From assembly GCF_010468615.1 (NCBI RefSeq), contig NZ_WUEH01000002.1, positions 124,001 through 188,000 of the forward strand: 64,000 bases of DNA. The letters run 5' to 3'. Below are positions 34,871-43,352 of the stretch, piece after piece. This DNA is from Pseudodesulfovibrio sp. JC047. GTDB taxonomy: Bacteria; Desulfobacterota; Desulfovibrionia; Desulfovibrionales; Desulfovibrionaceae. The notes beneath the pieces were generated by a model. It was given only the letters and a program-made list of their open reading frames with translations. It was not told the origin of the DNA and searched no databases. Position numbers and translations under genes: made by a program. The stretch's first letter is position 1. Every line of letters begins with the position of its first letter.

Positions 34871-36421
34871 GTGAATCGAAGAAATGGCATCATCTGTGTT
34901 CTTGGCGCCACCGGCTATGTCGGCGGGCGGCTCGTTCCCACCTTGTTGAAACAAGGATGGCGAATCCGTGCGGTTGGTCGATCCATTGAAAAACTGGCGT
35001 GTCGTCCTTTCGCGTCAGACCCGCGATGCGAAATCGTCGCGGCCGACCTCTTTGACACGGACTCGGTCCGCAAGGCCCTGGACGGGTGCCATGCGGCCTT
35101 TTACCTGGTGCATTCCATGCAAGGGCGAGGGGATTTCGCGGCCAAAGACCGGCAGGCCGCCCACAACATGGTGCAGGCCGCCGAACACGCCGCCATCGAA
35201 CGGATCATCTACCTTGGCGGACTCATTCCCGATGACCCGGATATCAGCCATCATTTGCAATCCAGGGCCGAGGTTGGCGACATTCTGGCCAGTGGCCCGG
35301 TTCCCTGCACCCGCTTCCGCGCCGGGGTCATTCTCGGCTCAGGCAGCGCGTCATTTGAAATCGTGCGGTATCTGGTGGATCGGCTTCCAGCCATGGTCAC
35401 GCCCAAATGGGTTCGCACGGAATCCCAACCCATCAGCATCCGCGATGTGCTCTTCTACCTGTCGGAAAGTCTCGATCATCCCGAGACCATTGGCGAAGCC
35501 TTTGACATCGGCGGACCGCACATCGAGACCTATGAACGGCTGTTCCGCATCTATCAGGAAGAAGCCGGACTCAAAAAACGTTTAATCGTCCCGGTGCCCT
35601 TTCTTTCACCCAAACTCTCTTCCTACTGGCTGGGCTTTGTCTCGCCCATCCCGGTGGCCCTGGCGCGTCCATTGGTGCTCGGACTGAAAAATCGGGTTGT
35701 GTGCAAGGACACCCGTATCCGACACATCATGCCATGCGAACTCTCCGATGCACGGACAACAATCCGGCGAGCGTTGGAAAAGGTCAAACAACACACGGTG
35801 ACCACCTGCTGGTCGGACGCCGGAGCCATCCACACCCCGGAATGGATCGCCTGCGGCGACGCCCCGTATGCCGGAGGTGCGGTCTTTGAAAGCGCCTACC
35901 GAATCAAGATGGAAGGGTGCCCGGATGCATTGTGGTCCAAAATCGTCTCCATCGGCGGCGACAATGGATGGTATTGTTGCAACAGGCTATGGGGATTGCG
36001 CGGGATGCTCGACCGCTTGTTTGGCGGCGTGGGACTGCGACGTGGCCGACGTGACCCGGAGCAACTGGCTATTGGTGACGCGCTGGATTTCTGGCGGGTC
36101 ATCGACATCCAACCGGCGGAACGGCTGCTGTTGCTGGCCGAAATGAAGCTCCCGGGCGAGGCCCTGCTGGAATTCACCATGGAGCAATCCGGAACAGACA
36201 ACACCCAACTGACCATGACTGCCAAATTCCTGCCCCGAGGCGTTGCCGGACTGGCGTACTGGTGGTCGGTCTACCCCCTGCACGCACTGATCTTCAAGGG
36301 CATGATCTCGGCATTGGCCGAACAGACCGGATGCACGATTCTTGACGGCCCCTTTCCGGTTGATAAAACGGCTCCCAAGTGCCACATTCCACAGACACAT
36401 TCGCACCAAGGACCCAAATGA
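34871..36421 (+). CDS. NAD(P)-dependent SDR-like protein with DUF2867 C-terminus
   Basis: A 516-residue protein. The N-terminal half is an atypical short-chain-dehydrogenase fold with the glycine-rich motif G-A-T-G-Y-V-G-G (about 13-20), then A-F-Y-L-V-H-S-M and I-I-Y-L-G-G-L. The C-terminal part (about 330-490) fits DUF2867. The substrate is unknown. It lies 18 bases after the YbgA-like gene and overlaps the photolyase start by four bases (ATGA), so it is part of a light-repair-associated operon. It starts at GTG 34871 with AGGAG. Confidence 0.9.
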   Translation: MNRRNGIICVLGATGYVGGRLVPTLLKQGWRIRAVGRSIEKLACRPFASDPRCEIVAADLFDTDSVRKALDGCHAAFYLVHSMQGRGDFAAKDRQAAHNMVQAAEHAAIERIIYLGGLIPDDPDISHHLQSRAEVGDILASGPVPCTRFRAGVILGSGSASFEIVRYLVDRLPAMVTPKWVRTESQPISIRDVLFYLSESLDHPETIGEAFDIGGPHIETYERLFRIYQEEAGLKKRLIVPVPFLSPKLSSYWLGFVSPIPVALARPLVLGLKNRVVCKDTRIRHIMPCELSDARTTIRRALEKVKQHTVTTCWSDAGAIHTPEWIACGDAPYAGGAVFESAYRIKMEGCPDALWSKIVSIGGDNGWYCCNRLWGLRGMLDRLFGGVGLRRGRRDPEQLAIGDALDFWRVIDIQPAERLLLLAEMKLPGEALLEFTMEQSGTDNTQLTMTAKFLPRGVAGLAYWWSVYPLHALIFKGMISALAEQTGCTILDGPFPVDKTAPKCHIPQTHSHQGPK

Positions 36422-37758
36422 CGATCAACGAATTACGAGTCCACCCACTGCGTACAGGCACGCCCGGTCCCGGCCCGGTCATCTACTGGATGAGTCGGGA
36501 ACAACGGGTTCAAGACAACTGGGGACTCCTGTATGCGCGCCAATTGGCTGGTCAAGACCGCCCACTGATCGCCGTCTTCTGCCTGGCCCCGACCTTTTTG
36601 GGAGCCACGCTGAGACAATATGACTTCATGCTTTCCGGGCTGGAAACCGTGGAACAGGCATTGGCAGACCATTCCATTCCCTTTTTTCTGGAACAAGGGG
36701 ACCCGGCAACCGTCATCCCACGCTGTGTGGCCGATTACAAAGCCGGATGTGTGGTCACGGATTTCGATCCCCTGCGCATCAAACAACACTGGCAACAGGC
36801 CGTGGCTGCCCGCCTGAATGTGCCTTTGTTCGAGGTCGATGGGCACAACGTCATCCCCGCACGCATCGTGTCCGACAAACAGGAATATGCCGCCCGCACC
36901 ATCCGCCCGAAAATTCACCGGCTTTCCCACGAATTTCTCGAAGATTTCCCGACGTTGACCCCACTGAAACACCGACCGATCACCAGTGATCCCGTGGACT
37001 GGGCACACGTCCGGGCATCGCTTGATCTGGATACCACGGTCGGTCCGGCCATGCTCACTCCCGGCGGACAAGCCGCCCATGACGCGCTCGCCGATTTCGT
37101 GGATCACCGACTGGACGGATACGCGCAAGACCGCAACGATCCCAATGCCGAGGCCACGTCCCGACTTTCCGGATACTTCCATTTCGGCCAACTGGCCCCG
37201 CAACGTGCGGCGTTGGCCGTAGCCGCCTCAAACAAAGGTGACGACCAGGCCGCGTATCTCGAAGAATTGATTGTTCGCCGGGAATTATCCGACAACTTTT
37301 GCCTGCATAATCAGCACTATGACAGCCTCCGAGGTGCCGCACCCTGGGCACTCAAGACGCTGGATGCACAACGGGACGCTCCTCGCAGCCACGAATATCC
37401 ATATGAAACCTTTGAGGCGGCCCAGACCCATTCGGCACTCTGGAACGCGGCCCAAAGCCAACTGATCACGACCGGATTCATGCACGGGTACATGCGCATG
37501 TTCTGGGCCAAAAAGATTCTCGAATGGACCGCCTCACCCGAAGAAGCCCACTCCATTGCCCTGCGGCTCAATGATCGGTTCCAACTCGATGGGGGGGACC
37601 CGAACGGATATGTGGGTGTTTTGTGGTCGGTAGCCGGACTGCATGACCGGGGCTGGAAAAACAGGCCAGTCTTCGGTTCCATCCGCTACATGAATGAAAA
37701 CGGATGCCGCCGAAAATTCGACGTGGATCGCTATTGCCGAACATGGCTGCCTGCGTAG
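36418..37758 (+). CDS. Class II CPD photolyase
   Basis: A 446-residue DNA repair flavoprotein of the class II cyclobutane pyrimidine dimer photolyases. The N-terminal Y-W-M-S-R-E-Q-R-V-Q-D-N-W (about 23-35) and C-terminal stretches W-A-K-K-I-L-E-W and G-G-D-P-N-G-Y-V-G-V-L-W-S-V-A-G are diagnostic for class II rather than class I (PhrB of Escherichia coli). It uses FADH- and blue light to split dimers. A functional photolyase in a presumed anaerobe suggests exposure to light. It ends the operon with the YbgA-like and SDR genes. The ATG overlaps the upstream stop. Confidence 0.93.
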   Translation: MTINELRVHPLRTGTPGPGPVIYWMSREQRVQDNWGLLYARQLAGQDRPLIAVFCLAPTFLGATLRQYDFMLSGLETVEQALADHSIPFFLEQGDPATVIPRCVADYKAGCVVTDFDPLRIKQHWQQAVAARLNVPLFEVDGHNVIPARIVSDKQEYAARTIRPKIHRLSHEFLEDFPTLTPLKHRPITSDPVDWAHVRASLDLDTTVGPAMLTPGGQAAHDALADFVDHRLDGYAQDRNDPNAEATSRLSGYFHFGQLAPQRAALAVAASNKGDDQAAYLEELIVRRELSDNFCLHNQHYDSLRGAAPWALKTLDAQRDAPRSHEYPYETFEAAQTHSALWNAAQSQLITTGFMHGYMRMFWAKKILEWTASPEEAHSIALRLNDRFQLDGGDPNGYVGVLWSVAGLHDRGWKNRPVFGSIRYMNENGCRRKFDVDRYCRTWLPA

Positions 37759-37954
37759 ACACCGTCATTTTCGCACGCAATTCACCACAATCCAATTCCA
37801 CTCTTCGAAACACTCGAAACTTCCTTCTTTCGACATATTTTCGCACGACGTTCCTCAATAAGACGAATTCCCATTGAATTTCACGGAGTAACAATCCATA
37901 CTTAAGAATACGGGTATGGAAAATGATTTCCACCCGAGACACACAGGCTTTTCC

Positions 37955-39946
37955 ATGGGCATTGCCACAGACATCATTCTCATCGTCATTGTCGCGTTCT
38001 TTTGTGGCATCATCGCCCAACGAATCGGACTCCCCCTGATTCTCGGGTATATTGGCGCAGGTATCATTCTCGGGCCGCATACCAGCGGTTACACGGTGTC
38101 CGGAGTCCACGAAATCGAACTGCTTGCCGAGATCGGTATCGCCCTGCTGCTTTTCGCACTGGGACTGGAATTTTCCTTGAAAGACCTCAAACCCGTCAAG
38201 AAAATAGCCCTGATCGGCACCCCTCTCCAAATGCTGCTCACCATCGGGCTGGGGTACGGAATGGGGCATCTCATGGGACTGGACTGGAAATCATCCATCT
38301 GGCTTGGGGCGATCGTCTCCTTTTCGAGTACCATGATTCTGCTCAAGACATTGATGAATCAGGGGTGGATGGGCACACTGTCCAGCAAGGTCATGATCGG
38401 GATGCTCATTGTTCAGGATCTGGCGGTCGTCCCGATGATGATTATTCTCCCCGAACTGAACGACCCAGTGCTCGGACTGCCCAAACTCGGATTCGCCGCG
38501 CTCAAGGCCGCCGGTTTCATCGGAGGGATGATTCTCCTCGGCACCCGCCTCCTGCCATGGCTCATGGCTCGTATTGCCCGGCTGGGATCGCGGGAGCTGT
38601 TCCTGCTCGCCATCGCGGCCATCGGTCTCGGAGTCGGCTACCTGACCTATCTCGCCGGGCTATCCTTTGCCTTTGGCGCATTTGTCGCGGGTATGGTCCT
38701 GAGTGAATCGGAATACGGTCATCAGGCCCTCAGTGATATCATTCCGTTGCGAGATATCTTCGGGCTGTTGTTCTTCTCGTCGGTCGGCATGTTGTTCGAC
38801 CCCAATTTTCTGGTCGAGAATTCGCTTGATGTGCTCTGGCTTCTGGCCATTGTCTGCGTTGGAAAAGGACTCATTTTCGCCATGGTCGCGTCCGTCTTCA
38901 AATACCGAAATGTCGTCCCGCTGGCCGTTGGACTGGGACTATTTCAGGTGGGTGAATTCTCGTTTGTCCTCGCCCGACTCGGCCTGTCCACCGGGTCCAT
39001 CGATGCGACCCTGTATTCGCTGGTCCTGACCGTCACCATCCTGTCCATGGTCCTGACCCCGTTCGTTTCCGGCCAGACCGCCCGACTCTACGCCTTGAAG
39101 AAACGGTGGTTTCGCCATGAAGCACTGGAATCAAGCCACCTTCCCCCAAAAGGATTACATGAGCACATCGTGATTTTGGGCAGTGGTCGTATCGGCCAGC
39201 AGGTCGCTCACATTTTCAAACGGTTACAGACCCCGTTTGTGTTGGTCGAACTGGACCACCGACGGTTCGAAGCAGCAAAAAAAGATTCACTCCCCGCAAT
39301 CTATGGCGATGGGAGTCAGGAAATCGTGCTGGATGCCGCCCATATCCGAACCGCCAAGCTCCTGCTGATCACCGTCCCCAACCTCGTCACCACCGGGTCC
39401 ATTGTCCACAATGCCAAAAGACTCAATCCCGACATTGACATCATTGCCCGATCGTCAAGCACCGAGAACATCAATACCATCAAGCAACTCGGGATTTCCG
39501 AAGCGGTCCTGCCCGAATTTGAAGCCAGTCTGGAAATGGCCCGACAATCCCTGCTGCATTTCCATCTTTCCCCAATGGACATTCATCGCCACACGGAAAA
39601 GATTCGACAGGAACTGTACTCGACATGGTGCGATTCTGCCGACCAATACCGAGAGTTATCCCAGTTCCGCACCGCCGAGCATCAATTCGACCTGCAATGG
39701 CTCGACCTTGCCGAACACAGCCCGTGGGCGCACAAATCCATCGCTGATAACAACATCCGTCGAAAGACCGGCGCATCCATTGTCGGGCTGGTTCACAACG
39801 GCGAACTGCTCACCAACCCGGACGCCCGACACATTCTTGTGCCCGGAGACAGACTTGCCATCATCGGCAATGACGAGGCCAGACAACAGTGTGTGCGTCA
39901 ATCCGCACCACCAAGCCAGTCTGAAGCCGCGTCATCCGTTGCATGA
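37955..39946 (+). CDS. Kef-type monovalent cation/proton antiporter with TrkA domains
   Basis: A 663-residue inner-membrane protein. About 12 membrane helices (residues 5-385) form a CPA2-type exchanger ([11 protein letters not shown], then F-A-L-G-L-E-F-S). A TrkA-N Rossmann domain follows (about 398-515; [12 protein letters not shown]) and a TrkA-C-like domain ends it (about 575-645). Family members export potassium or sodium in exchange for protons, gated by nucleotide or glutathione binding. Two in-frame starts compete: ATG 37916 and 37955; the second starts just before the first helix and was chosen, but neither has a good ribosome site. Confidence 0.9.
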   Translation: MGIATDIILIVIVAFFCGIIAQRIGLPLILGYIGAGIILGPHTSGYTVSGVHEIELLAEIGIALLLFALGLEFSLKDLKPVKKIALIGTPLQMLLTIGLGYGMGHLMGLDWKSSIWLGAIVSFSSTMILLKTLMNQGWMGTLSSKVMIGMLIVQDLAVVPMMIILPELNDPVLGLPKLGFAALKAAGFIGGMILLGTRLLPWLMARIARLGSRELFLLAIAAIGLGVGYLTYLAGLSFAFGAFVAGMVLSESEYGHQALSDIIPLRDIFGLLFFSSVGMLFDPNFLVENSLDVLWLLAIVCVGKGLIFAMVASVFKYRNVVPLAVGLGLFQVGEFSFVLARLGLSTGSIDATLYSLVLTVTILSMVLTPFVSGQTARLYALKKRWFRHEALESSHLPPKGLHEHIVILGSGRIGQQVAHIFKRLQTPFVLVELDHRRFEAAKKDSLPAIYGDGSQEIVLDAAHIRTAKLLLITVPNLVTTGSIVHNAKRLNPDIDIIARSSSTENINTIKQLGISEAVLPEFEASLEMARQSLLHFHLSPMDIHRHTEKIRQELYSTWCDSADQYRELSQFRTAEHQFDLQWLDLAEHSPWAHKSIADNNIRRKTGASIVGLVHNGELLTNPDARHILVPGDRLAIIGNDEARQQCVRQSAPPSQSEAASSVA

Positions 39947-39989
39947 CAGACTCGTCATCCCCCTCCTTTAGCTGATAAACAGACCTGGA

Positions 39990-40020
39990 ACGGCCGCAAA
40001 GGAACCCTTTGCGGCCGTTT
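39990..40020 (+). terminator. Terminator after Kef-like antiporter
   Basis: ACGGCCGCAAAGG pairs with CCTTTGCGGCCGT around a short loop, followed by TTTGTT. Confidence 0.85.
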
Positions 40021-40062
40021 GTTCACCACACCCGATGGAGGTCTATATTTTGATGGGGGGCA

Positions 40063-40764
40063 TCATACGGATGTGGAGGCTAGGGGGTTGAGAGGTTTTC
40101 GACTTCCCGCAAAGGCGAGGATCAATCCGAGCATGATCCCGAGAAAGGCCGCGAACAGGACCTGAAATTCCCCGGGCAGCATGAAGGTGACGGTGTGTGC
40201 GGGAATCCAGAAAAACGGAATGGTCTTCTTGAAAACGAAATGCCACATCACGGACCAGTCGAGTTGTTTCAAGAGCATCGCGATATCAATGGAGCTGAAA
40301 AAACCGCCCAAGGTGCCATTGGTCCGGGTAATATGCATGTCCGTGATCTTGTGAATGGTCATCATCACGGGTGCGAAAAGCAGGTTCAACGCCGTACTGA
40401 CCATGAACGCACTCATCACGGTTGCCACAAGAGATGTCCCGGTCCCGGAAAACCCGACGTGTGCCAACAACACCGGAACGCCAGTCGTGAAAATGGTAAA
40501 GGCACTCTTGATGAGCATACCCAAAACACCCCAGACAAGCATCCGGGGGACCACCCCGAATCCCGGACGGGAATAGACACCGGCCACGATACGCAAGGCC
40601 AGACATTCTCCAAAGGTGGCAAGGATCGCGAACTTGACGAAGCTCATGAAAAATCCATGGGCCACACTCACCGATTTGAAGGTGGCAAAGGCACCGGGAA
40701 CCAGCATGAAAAAACCAAGGACCACGGCAATGACGACAAGGACAGCACAATCTGATCGTTTCAT
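40063..40764 (-). CDS. Conserved inner-membrane protein
   Basis: A 233-residue protein with about five hydrophobic segments (about 5-28, 38-62, 73-100, 105-135, 200-225). Near the C-terminus it has a pattern F-F-W-I-P-A-H-T-V-T-F-M-L-P that recalls the Mpv17/PMP22 region in general shape, though I cannot assign it. It follows the ADP-forming ligase gene on the same strand after 65 bases, so it may be part of the same transcript. A transport role for the ligase pathway would be speculative. Confidence 0.8.
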   Translation of the reverse strand: MKRSDCAVLVVIAVVLGFFMLVPGAFATFKSVSVAHGFFMSFVKFAILATFGECLALRIVAGVYSRPGFGVVPRMLVWGVLGMLIKSAFTIFTTGVPVLLAHVGFSGTGTSLVATVMSAFMVSTALNLLFAPVMMTIHKITDMHITRTNGTLGGFFSSIDIAMLLKQLDWSVMWHFVFKKTIPFFWIPAHTVTFMLPGEFQVLFAAFLGIMLGLILAFAGSRKPLNPLASTSV

Positions 40765-40829
40765 TGTTCTCTATGTGTTGAAGACTTTCACAAAAAGGGG
40801 CGGACGGTCCGACCATCCACCCCGAAACA

Positions 40830-43265
40830 TCACGCCTGCGCCGTCTGGCGGAGCACGTCCGCATACAATCGGCTTTCAATGAATTTCGCCAGACAAGCCA
40901 CGGCTCGATCACAGACCGGGAAAACCAGTACGCCGTTGGCGTTCAGGGTCCGGCGCATGGGGTCGAACATCTCGCCCCCGTCCACCACACCGACCAAAGG
41001 CTTATCCATGGTCTTGTTCGTCTCGATGATCATATTGACCACACTGGCATCGGATTCCATGGGGAATGCCTCAGAACCCGGCAGGGTCTTGGTGGTCGGT
41101 CCCAACGGTCCCAACCCGATCACCACGGCGTCCACATTCTCGTCAGCAGCCAGAATTTTCACCATATCCACGTGGGTCTGATCGTTTGCCCCGGCATTGA
41201 TATCCAACGGATTGTGAACCGACACCAGTGAATCCAACCGCTCGGCCTTGAGCACTTCACCGATCCGTTCTCGGGATTGCGGAGAAAACGATGCCAAGGA
41301 CATCTTGTAGTCATCGGATTGAATCGAATCGGCAATACCCACGGCTTCGAATCCGCATCCACTGACAGCGGCCAGCCGATTGCCGGTCACTTTCTTGTCG
41401 GCCATGGTCTCGGCCATCAGGAAAAGATCCTGAAATTCCGTAAAGGTCTGTGCAACAATGGCTCCAGCCTGACGCACACAGGATTCGCAGACCATATAGT
41501 CCCCGGCAAGGGAAGCGGTATGGCCGCTGGTGGCGTCTTTGCCTTCCGGGGTCCGACCTGCCTTGTAAAAAACCACGTCCTTACCGGCCAGGACGGCCTC
41601 ACGAACGGCGGTACAGAATTCGAGTCCATCAAGATCGTTGAACCCTTCCGCATAGATGGCGATAACATCGACTTCATCAGAATTCTTGAAGTACTTCATC
41701 ATGTCGCCCAAGGTAAGATCTGTCTGGTTGCCCATGGACAGCATGTACGCGGGATTCAGGGCCGGAGTCTGGCTCAACCGATGGACCATGAATGCGCCAC
41801 TCTGACTGATAAGCGCAGCCCGACGATACTCCGTGGTCTTGGCGCGAGGGAATTTCTCGTCCGGGATGAACCAGGTGTCATATTTTCCCGGCCTGGAAAT
41901 AACCCCCATGCAATTGGCACCGATGAAGATGGGTCCGCCGTCGTCCGTGCCGTGGGCCTCGTCAATGGCGGCCATGACCCGGGCCGCATCTTCCTTGCTG
42001 TCCGCGGTTTCACCGAGTCCGCCGGGAATCAGCATCACGGATTGTGCAACATCGAGCCGCACCACATCATTGACCAACGCGGGCACATGCTTTGCGGCCA
42101 CGCCAACCACAAACAGGTCCATCTTTTCCGGCAGGGATTCAAGATTCGGGAAGCACTTCACCCCGTCGATACTGTCAACGCCATCGCGCAGGATGAAAAC
42201 ATCTTCCCTGGCCATCCCGCTCTCAAGCATGTTGTGCAGGATGGTTCGTGCAAAATTCTGCCGTGTTGCCGACACGCCGATAATCCCGACCTTTTTCGGA
42301 TGCAGCATGTTTCGAATCTTTACCACGGGCCGCGCATTCTTTCGCGTTCCCGGCAGGGAGAACCGACACATCCCATCCAGAGGGACCATCAGGAAGTTGG
42401 TGAAGGCATACGGGTTGATCTCCATTTCCTCGATAATGAAATCCGCTTCCGGATTCGTGGACGAAAATTTCCGTCCCATTTCGAGAAAGGAGTTGAAACA
42501 TTCAATGAGTTGTTCGTCCGTGACCACCCGTCGCTGTCCACGGGTCAGGCCCGCGAGCTTGCGATAGGAAATGGTTTTCTTGAACATGGCGAAAAAGGCC
42601 TCGCCATCCACCAGTTCACAGGACGCCGCAACAATGGCCTGTCCCTTTCTGAACCGTTTGGCATACAGCTCGGTATCGGTACCACCCAATCCGGCACTGA
42701 GAATCATCCCGAACTCCCGGGTGTTACGCAGGCCAACAATCAGCTCGTTGCCAAAGGAACTGGAGTCCGGCGGCATGAATTGCACCAGCAAAACGCCCTT
42801 GATATCGCCACTGATGGCGGCGATCAATTCCTGACCGGACAGACCGCGATACTTGGCAGGTGCGAGGCTAACGTTCCGCTCGATTTCAGCCGCATAGTTT
42901 TCAGGGACTTCGTACTGTATCTTTCGAATGGCCGACCGGATGGCGTTGGGTTCCTTTTTCACGATCCGCACACCGCCGACTTCAGTCTTGTGGATAATGG
43001 TCGGCGACACGATCTTGAGAACGACTTTTTCACCGGGCAAGGCAAGCAACTCGTCATCTGACGACCGCGCACCACGGGGCACGAGAATACTCTTTGGCGG
43101 CGTTTCCGCCCCGGAACGACTCAACAAATTGTACACTTCGTATTCGAAAAGCCGATCTCGGCCTTCTTCCTGCGCCGCCCGAAAAATCTCGGATATGGCG
43201 TCAAACTGTATGGTAACCGCATCATGTGAACTTTGGGTATGCGATTCTGTCGGCAGCACGTTCAT
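40830..43265 (-). CDS. ADP-forming acyl-CoA synthetase (acetate-CoA ligase family, fused subunits)
   Basis: An 811-residue NDP-forming acyl-CoA synthetase with the beta (ATP-grasp) part first (about 25-310; V-V-L-K-I-V-S-P-T-I-I-H-K-T-E-V-G-G-V) and the alpha (CoA-binding) part after it (about 325-780; K-V-G-I-I-G-V-S-A-T). The phosphorylated His is in S-G-H-T-A-S-L-A-G-D. It converts acyl-CoA, ADP and phosphate to acid, CoA and ATP. It lies 87 bases downstream of the fused 2-oxoacid:ferredoxin oxidoreductase gene on the same strand, so it probably conserves energy from aryl- or branched-chain acyl-CoA made by that enzyme. The ATG at 43265 was chosen by AAGGA spacing; the upstream 18 codons lack family similarity. 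Confidence 0.9.
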   Translation of the reverse strand: MNVLPTESHTQSSHDAVTIQFDAISEIFRAAQEEGRDRLFEYEVYNLLSRSGAETPPKSILVPRGARSSDDELLALPGEKVVLKIVSPTIIHKTEVGGVRIVKKEPNAIRSAIRKIQYEVPENYAAEIERNVSLAPAKYRGLSGQELIAAISGDIKGVLLVQFMPPDSSSFGNELIVGLRNTREFGMILSAGLGGTDTELYAKRFRKGQAIVAASCELVDGEAFFAMFKKTISYRKLAGLTRGQRRVVTDEQLIECFNSFLEMGRKFSSTNPEADFIIEEMEINPYAFTNFLMVPLDGMCRFSLPGTRKNARPVVKIRNMLHPKKVGIIGVSATRQNFARTILHNMLESGMAREDVFILRDGVDSIDGVKCFPNLESLPEKMDLFVVGVAAKHVPALVNDVVRLDVAQSVMLIPGGLGETADSKEDAARVMAAIDEAHGTDDGGPIFIGANCMGVISRPGKYDTWFIPDEKFPRAKTTEYRRAALISQSGAFMVHRLSQTPALNPAYMLSMGNQTDLTLGDMMKYFKNSDEVDVIAIYAEGFNDLDGLEFCTAVREAVLAGKDVVFYKAGRTPEGKDATSGHTASLAGDYMVCESCVRQAGAIVAQTFTEFQDLFLMAETMADKKVTGNRLAAVSGCGFEAVGIADSIQSDDYKMSLASFSPQSRERIGEVLKAERLDSLVSVHNPLDINAGANDQTHVDMVKILAADENVDAVVIGLGPLGPTTKTLPGSEAFPMESDASVVNMIIETNKTMDKPLVGVVDGGEMFDPMRRTLNANGVLVFPVCDRAVACLAKFIESRLYADVLRQTAQA

Positions 43266-43352
43266 TGAAAGATCCTTGTTATACTGAATTATCAAAAAGC
43301 CCGACAGGGACACGGACATCCCAAAAGGTGTGCCCCTGTCGAGTTTGTTTGG

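Noticed and set aside
41277-43061. 594-codon plus-strand open frame
   Set aside because: Antisense to the ADP-forming acyl-CoA synthetase gene; its codons are shadows of the real frame, composition is odd (rich in His, Gly, Arg), and there is no domain likeness.
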